Positions 47,901 through 62,222 of a DNA stretch of 64,000 nt are shown in pieces. The position numbers and the translations under genes are program-made. The stretch covers positions 2,604,001-2,668,000 of the forward strand of contig BJKQ01000005.1 in the NCBI GenBank assembly GCA_006538405.1, in the 5' to 3' direction. The stretch comes from Hansfordia pulvinata. Lineage: Eukaryota; Ascomycota; Sordariomycetes; Xylariales. Each line of letters opens with the position of its first letter. The stretch's first letter is position 1. The notes beneath the pieces are model-generated. The model worked only from the letters and a program-made list of their open reading frames with translations. It was not told where the DNA came from and searched no databases.

Positions 47901-50900
47901 GCGCCCGAGGAAGGAGGCACTGGACCTAGGCCCGACAGAGGCTAGAGCAGCGACGGCGCTGATGCCGGGCGGGAAGCGTAGTGCGCAAGGTATCCCGCCC
48001 CGCTGATTTGGCTGTGGCGGTACTTAGATCAGCTTTCGTACATGTAGTCCTCTTGTACCTGTAGCGTCTGCGGTACCCGAGGCCGGTCTACGAAGGTCCA
48101 GTACCACTCATGCCGTCCGTCCACTACTCCCTGCCGTTGGCCTCGTCTCGTCTGCTTCCCCAACCCACGTTTTTCCCGCGCACTTCATTGCTTTTTCCCA
48201 GCCATCCCCCCGCCATATTCTGCATCTTGTGCCGTCCGTCTTGCCCCCCAGCTCTGTGCCGGCAAGAGACGGCTGGCGGAGTGCAAGTATGTACGAGTAC
48301 TCGCATGCCCGCCATCGCCATTTCTCGCTCACCGCATCCTTGGGCAAGTAGGCGGGCTGGTCTCATCTCGCGCCGTCGCAGCCAGGTCAGCCACTGATGC
48401 TATTCCTGGAAAAGCGAGCCATCGGGAAATCGCAAAGAACCCGCTACCAGCTTCTTCGGGCCACCTAGTCGGCGGATGGCTTCGAAGTCGTCGCTTCTGT
48501 CATCTAAGGTCCGGAGCGGTCGTGGCCCAGAGCTCGAAATCCGGCCGTGCGCGAGACCACGACAGCGACGCCGGCGGTGACGGGCCCGGCACCATCAACT
48601 ACGAGACATGCAGGGACGGAGCGGGTTTGGCGCGACAGAGGACAAGGACTCGCACGACGGACACCGTACTCTGTAGACACGACATCATCATAAGCTGGCC
48701 CGGACTTACCACAAGTGACCACGCCGTAGGCGCGAGTACACGAAGACGGGCTAGCCTTGGACCATGGGGTTCTAGTCGTTTTCCAGAAGACGGTGCCCTC
48801 GCTGTGTTTCACCATTGGAGCTCGGGCCCCCTTCCTGCATCGAAGCGGCTGGGACTCGACCATGGCCTCATCTCCAGGACACGAACAGGCCGCTTCTGAT
48901 GGTGAGGCCGGCACTCACTCACGCACGGCTCGCTAGTAGACAAGGGCCCAACGCAGGTCTGTGCTGCTGGCAAGAAATGATGCGGTTCGTGACAAGACAA
49001 CAGCAGCGTCCCGCCAAATGTTCGTCCGGGCCAGCAAGTTCTCTCGTACGAGAACTCGGCCGCAGCCTAGGTGGCACTCGGGGGACCCGTGCCAGCCTGG
49101 GCTTCTCTGGCGGTCGAACCGACAACCCCGAGCGGCTCACGCGGAAAGCAGGCATGCATTCTTGTGAGCCAAGCATGCAATCCACAGCACATAGGGGCGT
49201 AGCTAATGGCTTCCAAGCAAGACGAATGCTGTTGACACAGACACCAGGTACGGGTACTCGTATTCAGACGTACACAATGGGTTGGCAGGCAACCTCAGGG
49301 TCCTAGGAAGCGGATGCTCCCACGTTCCAGAAGCCCCTCCGATACACTACTACTACCACATAGATGACAGCACACACATGGCGCTCCCGTCGGTTGATAG
49401 CTGTCACTTCCATTGGTACCTACGTACAAGGGTAGGGGGCATGCCCAGGCTGTTTGCCTTATTACCTATTACCTAAGTCACAGTATCTGCCTCAATGAGA
49501 GCAGCCCCGAGGGCCGGATGGGGATCCTGTCCGGCGAAAGCGGCACTCCCGAGCCTGTACCTGTGCGCAAACATCCGAGCGCAACGCAGCCTCCATCAGG
49601 TATCGAGTTCGTGCGGGTGCGCGTCACGGCGCGCGCCCCTCAGTCAGGCCACTCCCGCGCCGCGCCGGCCTGGTCAGTTATCATTGATGCACGCGCAGGA
49701 ATCGCGGGCTGGGCCGTTCTGGCCCTGCCATCTGTCGACCTGGTTCCCCCAAACTCACTGTGGCAAGAGGCAACGCAGATGGCCCAGCGCTCGCCGGCGC
49801 CCCGCGCAACAGGCGGTGCCCCGGCGCGCGCACGCGAAAAGGTATGGCGCTGTGAGCCGGTGGCTGCCACAGCACGTCATACGAACACCCCCAGAGCTAG
49901 CAGAGCTGTGGTGGGGACGGACGCTGGACCCTGGAATCGGATGCCGATGCACTAGATGATTAAAGACAGTCAGAACGCGCGCAAGAGGATCTGTTCTTTT
50001 CCCCTTGCGCCTAGCAGTGTCCGACGATCATACCTCTTCGGGCTACTTGACATGTAGCGCACAGACATTCTGGCAGCCAGAACAAAGGCGTTGCATTCCG
50101 GCAGTCTCGGTTGCATCTGGACCACGCTCGGAGGGCCGGGCGACTCCTGTCCGATCCGAATGCTAATCTCTCGCGTCACGCAGGTACTCGCACTCCATAT
50201 TCAGTATTCTGTGGTGGTGAAGCTTCCCCTCCTCGTGTGCTGGGCTGCCCGACACCCACTTACTTTAGGTCATGTATTCTTTCTCACCAAGCTAAAATCG
50301 GTCTCTTAGCCTCGTCAACCACCCGACCTTTACTCGCGTGTCAGCATCGACTACGAGTACCGATTTCAAGACAGGCGGATGGGGCAGCAGAACTGGGGTC
50401 GATCGTGTGTCTAACGGCGCAACCGAACATGCGAACTACAAGCGAGTAGCGCGACACCAACAAATACTCATTGATTGAGAATCGGTAGCTCGGTGCAAGG
50501 TCGCTCGGAAAGGTTGGTTTCCGAGCAGTTGGCAACGTGACGATTGTTTCCGCGGACATTGGCGCATTGCAACCTCGGCGGCTCGTCCCGTCAAGTCAAC
50601 CAGCAAGACCGGCGGTGTCGAGCCTCGCGCTCTACCGTGCTCGGATTGCGTTGAGAAAATCCAGGCAGGCCTCCGCCCGTCTGTTAATGTTGTGGTCTCA
50701 GTGCGCCCAGTGCTTTCTCGATGAGTTTCCGCCTGAGGCACGGGGGTGCAATATCCAGACCGATCCGAGTAAGCAAGCCCGGGTAATTTGTGCGCTACCG
50801 GGGGCGTATAGACCCGTTCATGCTGCGTGCAGACGGCAGTTCTCACAGGAGGGGCACTGACTAGGGAGGGTTTATTGTCCGAATCCTGCACTGTCTGCAC

Positions 50901-52555
50901 AGGTATCCGTGGACGCCCCCGGCGGTCTTTCTTGGCGGCCCCCGCCCTTCATGTTGTCGCCTTGCGGGCTCCCCACTTCCCCGGCTCGCGACTCGCGACT
51001 CGCGGCAAGGTTACCAGGCCATGAGGAGTCAAGGCCAGGCCAGGCTCCGGAAACTCGCATGCGGCGGTGTTATTGTCGTGTTTTTTTTTTTTTTGCCGCT
51101 TCTTCCTCTTCTTTTCTCGCTGCTGTCCTTGGTTAGCCCCGGCTATGGGTAATGTTGGATTGCGCTTGCGCTGACACTGGCAAGCCGTCGCAATAGCTCA
51201 AGGGCCAGCCTGAGAGGATGACAATAATGGCATGTAGACGCGGACGACTGTGTAGCCGATCGCGCAGGTTGCGAGTTAGGCGCTGTAAATTCAAAACTCA
51301 GGGACGGGACTGGTGGCAGCAGTGGGACTGGCATGCCAGCACATGGATCATACCGGTTCGATGGTTGACAAATCCCGCCAAGCCGTTGGTCATGGCTGCT
51401 TTTTTCCTCATGTTCCCTCCTCGCGATAGCCCATTGGGCACGCCCGTGGCCGGACAAACCCCCGACCAATCAACAGACATCGGGGCAAGACGTGGCGGCT
51501 GTCAGCTTGCGGGCGAAACACGAGAAGATTCTACAACGAGTCTATCCTTTCACGCCTATGCCTTTTGAATTAGCGGCCGGTGGAGAGAGGCACTACGATA
51601 TGAGCACTACGACGACCACGACTACGGAGTACGGCGCACCGAAGACTGCGAAGAAGAGAAGCAGCTAATGATGTGGACATGATCACCAGTAGACGAAAAG
51701 CCACTCTCGGCCTAGCGCTGTCGTCGTTAACCATTCACCTAAGGCTCACTCGTACCCTCTATCTCTTGCTCCCTTGCTCTGCTGCAATTGTCAGTGTTGC
51801 CAGTTTCAAAGGAACCACGTTGATGCTGTTATCTTGCATGCTGGCTTGAGCCATACGGTTACCTGTTAGCTTGCGCACGGCGGGACAGTGCTCAGGAACT
51901 TGTGACATCCCTGCTACGGGCCTTTGGAGGCGGGCGTGTGAGGAGCGAGTAGTGCCGTTCAAGGCAGGGGTCGTGTACCAACGAGTTGAGCACTCGTACG
52001 AGAAAAGATGCGCGCTGGGAGGTGACATGATGCGCAGGCACGTTCCCCGCGCAGGCTTGCACCGAGCAGTCCAGGTCGATCCCGGACACCCCCGGGCCGT
52101 GATACGTAGGTACTCCAGGTCTACGACCAGAGTCGCACCCATGCGCACCTCAATATATGGAGCAATCTCCCCTCCTCGTAGCCTGTGAGCATGTTTAACG
52201 CATCTTGGGTGTTGTCGATCTGGCCCTGTTCCTGGCAAACGCGCAAGGCCATTCCCTGCAGGCAGGCGTCATGGCCGGCAGCTGCTCCGTGCTGTCGTGG
52301 GGTGAGGACACCTGACACGATTTGCCGACCGCCGTTGCTCATCGTCTTGCCTGGATCGCCGCTTCCAGATTGCCTGGGTCTGCCTGAATACGCGTAAATG
52401 TGTAGACGCCTCCAGGTGTCTAAGTACTCCGCACCGAATATACCCAAGACCTCGGTACCGTAGGTAGACCCAGATGCTTCAGGGAGTACGAGTACCTTGA
52501 TTGCGCACCAGATGGACGCCGAGTGCCAGCAGTGGCGGGCACCAGTACTTGCCCA

Positions 52556-52578
52556 TAGGTACCTAGGTACCGTAGGTA
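52556..52578. repeat. TAGGTACCTA-type palindromic cluster
   Basis: Overlapping copies of TAGGTACCTAGGTACCGTAG form nested inverted repeats. Related GGTACCTA strings occur at 10396-10426, and GTAGGTA strings near 12903-12950, 32846, 42213, 55890 and 56430. This is a second intergenic short-motif family, distinct from TACGAGTA. Confidence 0.6.
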
Positions 52579-55500
52579 GAGTGCCTGTGCCCTGTGCTTC
52601 ACCCGTTAGGTACTCGTAATCCGTAGCTCAGTGTGCCGACAACGTCTCCGACGGACGAGGCCCTCGCTCTCTTTCTCTTTCTCCACCATGCACCATGGCA
52701 CCAATCACCATTCTTGGCCGCAACCACCACCACCACCACCACCACCAGACACAGACGACATACTACTCTCGACCATGCAACCGCACCTCACCACCGAGTG
52801 ACCTGCTTGCTAATGTATATGCTCACACGTTCATGCACCTACTCGATAGGCCATTGGTCTAGCATCTCACTATCATTTTCCGTATGCCCGCAGTCCCACC
52901 TCCCCGGCGACGCCGCTGTCCATGGCCCTTACGACTACACCGGCTGCATTCCACACATATCCCGGCAACTGCCACACAAGTACGACAAGCCAGCACACCT
53001 TCATGATCGGCGGCAAAGCGTCTTTGGAGGGTTGTCGGAGCCACCGCGTGAGCAAAGCTCCTGGGCCAGACTCGAGCCCAAGTCGGCTACCAGTGTCAGC
53101 GACTCGAGGCCCGAAAGCCGTACGTGTGTGTGTTGATCTGATGATGCTTACACCGTCTCACGGCTCCACCAAGCTGCACCCTCCCTTTCATCTTCATCTT
53201 CGGCAATACGAGTATGGCGTACTGGCCCGTGTGCATCGAATCTTGTCGCTGCCCACCCCCAATCCACCTGGAGCTGTGGCCTACATGAGGTCGGTACTGG
53301 CAGCTTAAGCTACCCGGCAATACAGTCAACCATTACGAGGCCAAGATCCTGCTGAAACCAGTAGTGGCCTGACTAGGAATTGCCGTCTGGTCTCTGCCTC
53401 CTAGCTGATCATCTGCGGCCCTGTGCATGCGACTACCGAGCTGACAAGACCCCGGCGAGTTGCATCCCGGCCCATCTTGATCTCACCACCGTCAAAGCGC
53501 ACCTGGTCAGGCGACGGCAGAAGGCTCGCCCCGCCCCTCTACGGACACCCGTGCAGCCATCACCTCTGCCTTTCAGGAACTGCTCGCCGCAGCTCAGGCA
53601 CAGCCCAACCGGAGCACAGCGCGTGGGTGCGGGAAGCCAGTACGGACACAAGCTCGCGCACACAGGCCCCGTGTTCGCCCGTCGCGTCATCCGGTCAGCT
53701 ACTACGGAGTCCCGGCTTGTGGGTATCGACTTTGATGAGGCTAGCCAGCCACTCCAGCCCCAACGCCAACAACGGAGTGTTTCACGACCTTCGAGCAGCG
53801 CGAACTCTAGAGAGTACGCGTAGGAGATGCCTCTTTTCCCTGACTGAAACCAGTCTCGTTGCATTACACCTGGGTCGGAGAAAGGTATTGCATGCGTTCT
53901 CCAGAGTGGCCTTAGTGCCGCTCCCTGCCCCAGCTGCTTGCTGTTGGGGCCCTGTCAAAAGTCCAAGCCCGGCGCTTGTCGCAAGGCATGGTGGCATGCA
54001 AGTGTTTCTATCAAGAGTAACACGATCGTGCCCGTTGCTCTTGGATCTACGGTGGATCCGGGCCATCGACGGTGCCTGGTCGTGCGTGGCCAAGACGGTG
54101 AAAGCCAACTGGTCGTGGCTCAGTGAGCGGGTCTTCGCTGGCCCGGCTAGTCTTATGCCGTACTCCGCATACTAATTCGTATCCCAAGAGAGGGGCACGA
54201 GGGGCAATGCTACGAGTACAATGCCCACGGAGTCGCGATGCAGTTTTGCTGTCGCTCACCTTGAGAAGTGCAGCTTGTGCGCGGCCTCAAGTACACGCTC
54301 CAGCAGAGCAGAGGCACAACCCAGCAGCGCGCGCACCTGAGTAAGACATCTATACTCGTGCGACCGCTCTGATTGTTACAAGCACCTGCACTCCTCTGGT
54401 GCGAACGACACGGACCCCACCAGTTCTTCTGGCCTGGCACCTGTGCGGGGCTGATGGCGCATGGGGGTAATATCCCAGAAATTTCCCGCGACGCATCCAT
54501 CCTGTCGTCATCTTATAGAGCGGGCGGCCCAATTGGGAACAGCAGAGCCAGGCAACACCCAAATTAGTCGCATGGTCAGACATCCCTGGCTCCAAAGCAG
54601 CCCTCTCAGCCAAGGCTGATGGCTGCGGATGCTTGCACGAGTATGCGTCCACTCGTCTCCATTGCCGTAGACAAGGGTCAAGCTTGGCTGAGGATGCCCA
54701 CGACCCACGGCGAGCCAGAACTACACACAGATCCCCGCAGCACCCTGCGTGCACTTGTTTGCAAAGCGCAGGGCAACGGGTGATGCACCATGGTCGCGCT
54801 TGTGTGTCCTCGAATGTGGTCCGGGCTGGTAAGATTGCTGGCCACGCTTGTCAGTCACCCGCCGCTGCACGCACTTGGGCGTTGATGCATGTTGCCATGA
54901 TCTGTTTGTTTCGCGAAACTCTCGCGCGCGAGTCTCGATGCTGGTCGACTCACACGTGGGCTGTGGGAGGGTGGCTAACTTGCGCCAAATCGAGAGCAGG
55001 CGTACAGGTATGTACACAAGAGAGCAAGATGGCCAGAGAAATACGAGAAAGCCTATCCAAGTTGCCCAACCGCACATCTGTGGCAGATTGGAGAGGGGGA
55101 TGCTTCAGGCAACTTGGTTCAGTGCGACAAGGGGCCGGGCTGCGGTGCCTGGTGTAGGAAGAGCCTCAGCAGGCTGAAAGCCCAGAGGCCTGACTGGCGG
55201 GCAGCGCCTCGGTGTGCGGATCCAGGGGTTGCGACGCGACACGGCAAATCGGCCCTTTGGGATCCGTGGCGCAAGTGGTGGTGAGGCGCTGCGTTCTTGA
55301 TTGACGACTGGCAGCGCCGTCTGACTGCCCCTCGAGACCGGCCCCGCAGGACCAGAGGAGGGGGGAACCTTGTGGGAGGGCATTTGTTGGGAAAGAGGGC
55401 CGGAATGGCCCTGTCCTGGCGTCTATCAGGAGGCACGCAGGAGGGAGTGCAGTCCGTAGTAGCAAGGGGTTTATTGACCAGCAGGGAGTATGCCAGCATC

Positions 55501-58500
55501 GTCGTCAGGTAATCAGAGCCAGGTACGAGCAGCTAGGGTGGGTGAGAGCCAAGAGTCCACGGAGTACGGATAGCATATTCGTACTTATTTCACTAATTCT
55601 GGCCAGGCGACCCCAGTCGCCACCGGCCGAGTCGGAGACCCGGCACCGGCCCAGATCAGAGGCAAGGGAGTGCGGATAGGTAGGGCTGGAGTCGTGGATC
55701 TAGCCGTGAGAGGAGGAGGCGTGGTCGAGATCGCCGCCGGGGTAAGCGAGGGGCACAGCAGCCAAAGCAGGAGTCGTACGCGGACCTACCCACTCCATAC
55801 ATGTAAGTAAACAGCTACTCTGGTGGTGGCAGGGAAGTAAATGCGAAGATTCCCTCCGCGTCCATCTTGCTGCTTGCGCTGAAGATTGACGAACTACCTA
55901 CTCGTACCTTGGTGATGAGCCAAGTCTACCGTACCTGCGTACTTACTTGAGAAACCCACTCGCGCTTGCACTTACGAGTATTAGCTTAACATCTCGCCTC
56001 AACTGCCCTCGCAGTTCCTCGCGGCCTGGGGACGATGCCACGATGCGTGGGGCCACGGGCTGTAGAATCAACTAACCTTGGGAGTTAGCCATAAATGGCC
56101 TCCTGCACTAAGCCGCACCAGGCAACCAAATCGCTTGCCCCAAGGCTACGAGTCCATAAGACGGCATAACCAACCAAGACGACGAAGCTATTACGGATGC
56201 GGATTAGACATCACTGACCTTAACCGCATGTTTCTTGTCTCCGCCAAAGAAGCTTTGACATCCACTCCTGTTACGGCCGTAACGAGCAGGCCACAAACCT
56301 CTTCATCCCTTACCTCCGTACTCGTTCCAGTACCTTTGGACGGAGGATTTGCTACGGATAGGAGCCACTTGGTCAAGGGGCGATGAATACTACGGATAAG
56401 TATCACTCGTAGGCTGGCTGTTGCAAGGGGCCTACCTACCTACATCCATATCTTGCCCCGGCATACGTGAGGCTGTCGGCAGCCGGTTTCTGGTCTGGCA
56501 CTCGTATTGCAGCTGGTGGGTGGATTGCGTTGCGATGAGACGGGGCTACTCGCACGTGTACCCGTACATCTAGACTGGTGTCCGAACGGCTGAGGAGCGT
56601 GAGTACTCTACCTTGCTTCCATCTACAAGTATCGTGATGTCGCACCACAGATAGCCGTCGATGCACATCCACAGCTGTGGATACTCGTAGGTACGAGTAG
56701 CTGGTAGCTCGCCCCCCGAGTCCCGCCGCCATCTGGACTCTGAGCTGCTCCTCTAATCCCGATACGGGTTAGCGACAAAGCCGTGGGCCTCTTCTCAACG
56801 TCTGCCTTGCCTCCAGCCTATCCGCCGCAGCATTCCGCCATGCGTGTCTCTCAGCATCACCCACCCACCACCACCACCACCACCAACACCGCGCCTGCGC
56901 CTGCGCCTGCGCCCGCGCTCGACCAGGCGGGCGCCCGCGCTTAGCGGCGTCAGCCGCACCTTGCGCAGATCTGCAAGGGACCAGGATTCGTTCCACTGCC
57001 TTCCGTGCAGAATTCCCCGGGCTCCCAGCTCTCCCAGCTCTCACCGGCCCCGCTCTCCTGCACGGCCTCTCCCCATCGCGCGCGCCCCCGGTCGGCTGCG
57101 GCGCCGCACCTCGACAGCAAAGTCTTGCCTCGTCTTCATTGTGCCTGCGCGACTGGCCTCCGCAATCGACCCGTGTCGAGTGCGGGTGCGGAAGCGCCCA
57201 CGCCTCTCTCCACGGCAGCGCCCGGCACTCGGCGCAGATCGCCGCATTAACCACACTGCGCCCGCATACGTCGACATGCCATCATTGGCTGGCATCAGGC
57301 CTGCTCCGTCCATCTCATAGTACGAGCATGGAACACACACCAAGACTTACGAGTACTACGGGCATGCGCTCTCACGCGAGAGTCCTCGTCAAAGCACGAG
57401 GCCGTCGCAGGCGTGTCTGCTGTACTTGCCCCTCGACCTGGCCCCTCCCCGCATACCCCGTCCTGGTGATGTTGGTGTTGTGGGACGTCCCCCGTCATCC
57501 ACGCCGACAAACGCTGACCCGGATACAAGAATACGGTCCAACAGGGTGCCCCCTCTCTGCAAAGCGCGCCGAGTGCCCGTACCACCACCAGGCACTTGCA
57601 CCCGCCCGTCTCAGCGAGTCTGCGGGCGAATCGGCAGACACGGCCCAAGGTCTGCTAACGAGTACTCGTAGAGGATCTGCTTCGCGTGGCCCCCGCCATG
57701 TAGCGGGGTGTTCTGTCTACGAGTACTCGTGTGCTCTCTCCTGTTCATCAGTTCACTCGCACCTGTTCGTGTGGGGTGATCACCTGCGAGTACTCCTAGA
57801 GAGATCTTGGAGCGCAAGCATGGAGTGCGACCGAAGCAGCATCCACAGCGTGTCGGGCCACTTCGGCGGTGGCGTCGCCGCGAGAACGCCACTGCCCGTC
57901 GGCCCGATGATGTGGGAGAATGATATAACATGAGAGAGAATGGGAGAGGGAGAGGGAGAGAGAGAGAGAGAGATTGAAGAGGGGCCCCGCCAAGCTCTCC
58001 ATCCCAACACCAAACCCGCGAGCACATAACAAGACGGGCCAACTCGTACGAGTATGCACGAAAGACGACTCAATGCAGCTATCAGAGTCCCCCCGCAGGT
58101 TGCCTGTGCGCGCTTGCAACCGTCGTGCGCCGCTGGCGTCGAGTTCCCCTGATTCGGCACCGGTGTGATGTCTGCGCATCGTCCACTAATCCTATCCGGG
58201 TGGGATCTGCCCAGCGGAGAAGCCGCTGTGTACCGCGTATCGTGAGCTACTCTAGGGCGAGGACCAGCCTATCCACTTGGTGAGACTTTGAGTGCTGGTC
58301 CTCGTGCGCGCCAGCCAGCCAGCCCGCCAAACTGCATCTCGTTGGCTTCCAGGCTCTCTCGTGCGGGCTGGCCTGTCCTTACTGACGAGCCGCGCCAAGG
58401 GATATCACACACGGTCGCAGCAGCAACACAACCGGGGAGCCTGCGCGATGGGCGATTTGCTTTGCGCGGAGGGGCATGGTACCGGGTAGGAGGGGATGTG

Positions 58501-59082
58501 GATAGGAAGAGGGACAGGAGGGGCGTCCATCGCCCTCCACGTTCTCACAACAGGGTCAATCCCTTCATTGTTGAACGGCGCCGCATTTCACGATCGATCC
58601 ACCCAGACATGTCGGTAAATATCCACATTTTGGGCCAATCCCAGCAACCAGTGGCCAGCCCCGGTCAGTCGCAGTGCAGTACGGCACGGCACTGTACAAG
58701 TGACGGTACAGTACGAGAGTGTGCGAATCCTCAGCGCATGGCTTGCCACTCATGGCCGGCGGGCAATACGAGTAACGCAACCCATATCCAGGCCCAAGGA
58801 CCCCTAGAAACCTCCGTGCGCCGGCTCCTTCTGCTGTGCGGACCGCGGCGGATGCTGCCGACCCTGTCCGCGAGATGGCCGGCTGCAGCGTGGCACACGC
58901 AAAGGCTGTCATGTGCGCTCCCCATAGTACATGGCCGCATCTTGCGATGCTTGTTGCGGAAAGCCCGTCGCCTCTAACAGCTGCCCGCTCGGACGCTGGT
59001 GTTCCTGGCTATCAACGGCTAAGGTAGGAGAGATAATGGCTGTCAGCCCTTCTCCATCGACGTCCCTGGGCGCATCAAACCT

Positions 59083-59083
<1 letters not shown>

Positions 59084-59122
<39 letters not shown>

Positions 59123-59126
59123 ACAC
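59084..59126. repeat. (CA)n microsatellite
   Basis: About 21 CA units with one T interruption near the 3' end. Confidence 0.9.
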
Positions 59127-59500
59127 CCCAAGCTCACGCGCACAAGACCGGGTGGCCCAGCCCTCCCGCCCGTCCGTCCGTCCGCCCGCCCGCCCGCATG
59201 CCGTCAACCGCGGTTGGAGAGGGGTGCCCTGGAACGATCATGCCGGGCTGGCATGGACTGCTCCAGAGGCAGTGCCGGCGATCCTGCTGCGAGCACAGGT
59301 TGGCCTGTTATTAGTCCGGGTCCAGACAGTCCAGATTGCAGGATAAGCTGCTGATACACCCCGTGATACAGGGACCACGGCACCTCAGACAGCGAATGGG
59401 GCCACCAGCTGGCCCAGGCATATTGCTGGGCCCCGGGATGACCGCTGCACGGGCTGCCGGCAGAGGGCCTGCTGGTCACCACACTCTTGCGGAGGTTCCT

Positions 59501-62191
59501 GGAGTGTACTTGCAGCCCCCCCCCCCCCCCCCCCCTGGGGCATGGGCGATTTTTGACCGGGATACCCTCACCTCATTAGCCCTCTGCACCAAAGTGGAGG
59601 CCCATATACTGGCTGCTGTGCCTTTGTTGCGCGGGGCCGTCTGGCCGAGGGCCCTCGCTCAGCCTGGCGCAGGCCGACCCAGCTCTGCCGGCAGCCAATG
59701 TCGATTGAGGACGAGCGTTTCAAGCTGGGCATTCGTTACGCCCAGAAGCAGGATCCCCGTCATGGGCGACTCTATGGAGGTCAGCAGGGCAGGGGGCAGT
59801 CTACCAGCGCCTTGCGCCCGTCTTTGCCGTCGCCCGCCGAAAAACAGGGTTTTTTGACAGGAAACCAGGGCCCCCGATTCGTCTTGCTCCTCTCCCGGCC
59901 TCCAAGAGGCCCTGTTTCACGTAGATGGGTCCGGAATACTCGTGGAGGCAGAGGGAGAGGATGAGAGCGCGCGCCTGTGGTTGGCGGCGGGGCTCGAGTT
60001 TGCGGGATCCAGACCTCGAGTTTTGCATCGTAACGTAACAACGTTCTTCTCTCCTGTCCAGCGACGAGGAGGGGATTGGCCGAGAGCCCGCGGCTCGGTT
60101 CACGGGCGCTCAGCCTCGTCAACAGGTATCAACCCTGCGATTACTAGATCATAACAACATGTGATATCGCTCCCGCGAGCGAACGAGCGAACGAGAGGGC
60201 TTCTCCCCACTGCACTGGCGCGACGGGAAGTGTCTTGGGTTTCGATAGTCTTTTGGGATCGCTCCGCCTGCGTCGCGCGAGACGGGATCCGGGGTTTGCT
60301 TTCTCCTCTCGTGATTAGCCCCCCCCCCCCCCCCCCCCCTCCCCCTAATCTACGTTTGAAGTCTCTCTTGTCAGGGGGAACTACAGAGACCCCGCGACTC
60401 GACGCGCACGGCGAGGGAGTTGGCTGGGTTGTTCATCTCCTCCCCCCTTTCTCGCGAGTGAGGCAAGCAGCTCTGATGGAGGAGGTGGGCTGTGGCTCAG
60501 AAGCGGCGCTGATCTCCGGGGCAAGAAGGGGGGTTTGGCTGGGCCAGTTCTAGCCCGCGAGTTACGCTGATGGGGGGAGTATGTGTAGCCGCGGCCCCTT
60601 GTTCTTTGCACTCGGCGTCACGGCCAGATGTTCTCTTTTGCCAGACAGCGGTGGTCGCGGGCAGGGGCTGACTCTCCAAGCACGGTTGAGAACCGTTGAG
60701 CCCGTGTTTGCATGCGCGCTTCTGAGGTGTGAAGTCTGCCCAGCGTTCGAGTAACCTGAATGCCGTAGTCGTGCCATCATCTGAAGCAGGGAGAGGACGC
60801 GGCAGGTTGCTTGGAGTAAGCGTATCTGGACCAGTGGGCGCAGAGCCGGGCCTTGCACCAAGCTCGGGCTGAGAACTCCGTCTCGTGTTTCCCGGCGCAG
60901 AGATGCGTACTACGCGTAGAAGCCACCGAGTCTTTGTCTACTTGTGACTGCAGTCACTGCAGTACGCTCGCTCGCTGGGTGTCGCGGGCGGCGACACGGA
61001 GCCCCGCGCATCTATCTCGGTGCGCTTTTTTCCCAAGTATCGGAACAGTCTGTTGACCCGCGATCTTGACTTGTCACCCCCCTTCCAGATCCGACGACGC
61101 GAATCGCTGGGGGGATCTCGGGTGGCAGCAGGGTAGAAGTCCGTATTCGGCCACGTCGACGTGCCCGGCTTCCGCGATCCTGCGAGGCCTCTCTTTGGTC
61201 GTCTTCTCCAAGTGACGTGTAGACTCAATGCTCTCTCGTTGAAACCCCCCCCCACTCCGCGCACCTTGAATGAGCTGTGTTCTCCGAGTTACCGCCGCGC
61301 GAGAGAGCCGTGTCAAGAGTTGAACGCCACGATCTTCGCCGGCACCCTCCTCACCTCCAGATCAGAGCCCTGCGACGGAAAGCCGCGGGCATGCGCGATA
61401 CGAAGTTTCTGAGGGCATGGGCTTTGAGGAATGTGACCGGGTGAGGGGAGGGGACTTCTCTCGATCGCGTGTTTGCGCCCCCCCCCCCCCCCCCCCTTTT
61501 TTTTTAATGCGGGAGATTACGTTGTGACTTGACGTGTCACGGCCGGGATCGTACGTATAGACAACGAAAAGAGGAAGGGGGGGGGGAGGGCTTTTCTTCT
61601 CTTTCTTCTCTTCTTTCCTTGTCTGCCTCTCACCGTCTACGTCTCTCTGCAGCTTTTGCGAGATGAGTGCAGCGCGCTTGCGCTTTACTGCAGATGCACG
61701 AGGCGTTTGAAAGGGGAGTGGGAGGAGATATGGGGGGCGAGACCAGGGCAAGAGTTGACAGGAAAAAAAAGGGGGGCGGCAGTTGAGGGTTCGCTGGAAG
61801 CCTGGTTTTCTTTGCCATGAAGTTCTCTTTTCTTTTTCTTTTCTCCCTGCTTGTGTGTTATCACCGGCAGGCGGCACCAGGCTCCCCGGGCTCGTGTGCT
61901 GGGACGTGGTTGTGGACAGCCGATCGTGTTCTTTCGATGCGTTGGCGAGGAACCGAGAATCATACGATCTGAAGGCATTCCCAGCTGCATCCCCCCCCCC
62001 CCCCCTGCTCCCACTTCCTGCGGGCTTAAGCCGGGGGCCGGGACGTGGTGGGCATCGATGTGTGGCTGGGCCTGTGCCCCCTCGCCCCCGATTTCCGTCT
62101 GCGATCGCATGGATTTGGCGATCGAGCAGGGGGGAGGCCGGGTGGTATTCGTAAGGTGGCAAGCTTTTGCAGCCCTCTCCCCACTGTCTTC

Positions 62192-62222
<31 letters not shown>

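Larger units (their letters stand above)
40154..58774. repeat. Dispersed TACGAGTA / TACTCGTA octamer family
   Basis: Exact copies I located start at 40154, 40824, 41228, 41279, 42201, 42309, 42997, 43310, 43600, 43702, 44072, 44199, 44727, 44987, 45025, 45291, 45498, 46301, 47887, 48292, 49255, 50352, 52487, 52611, 53207, 54211, 55899, 55973, 56682, 56692, 57348, 57663, 57718, 58047 and 58767. Further copies occur at 145, 4060, 12003, 12828, 29965, 32682, 32688, 62855 and 63635. Many one-mismatch copies (CACTCGTA, GACGAGTA, TACGAGCA) are interspersed. None of the exact copies falls in an exon I called. Chance expectation for an octamer on both strands is under one per 20 kb. Confidence 0.85.
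40121..59500. other. Gene-free region rich in TACGAGTA palindromes
   Basis: No open frame in this stretch has domain signatures, plausible intron structure or codon bias; the longest (such as 40433-41248 and 42966-43718 plus) translate to Arg/Pro/Ser-rich nonsense. GC content stays moderate to high, without the AT-rich, TA-dense look of RIP-mutated repeats. The main structure is the dispersed octamer family listed separately, plus scattered microsatellites such as CTCTGTTGTGTCGTG direct repeats (42545-42590), (GAGAGG)n at 57942-57972 and CCACCA runs at 52725-52746 and 56866-56884. A non-coding RNA locus cannot be excluded. Confidence 0.55.
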
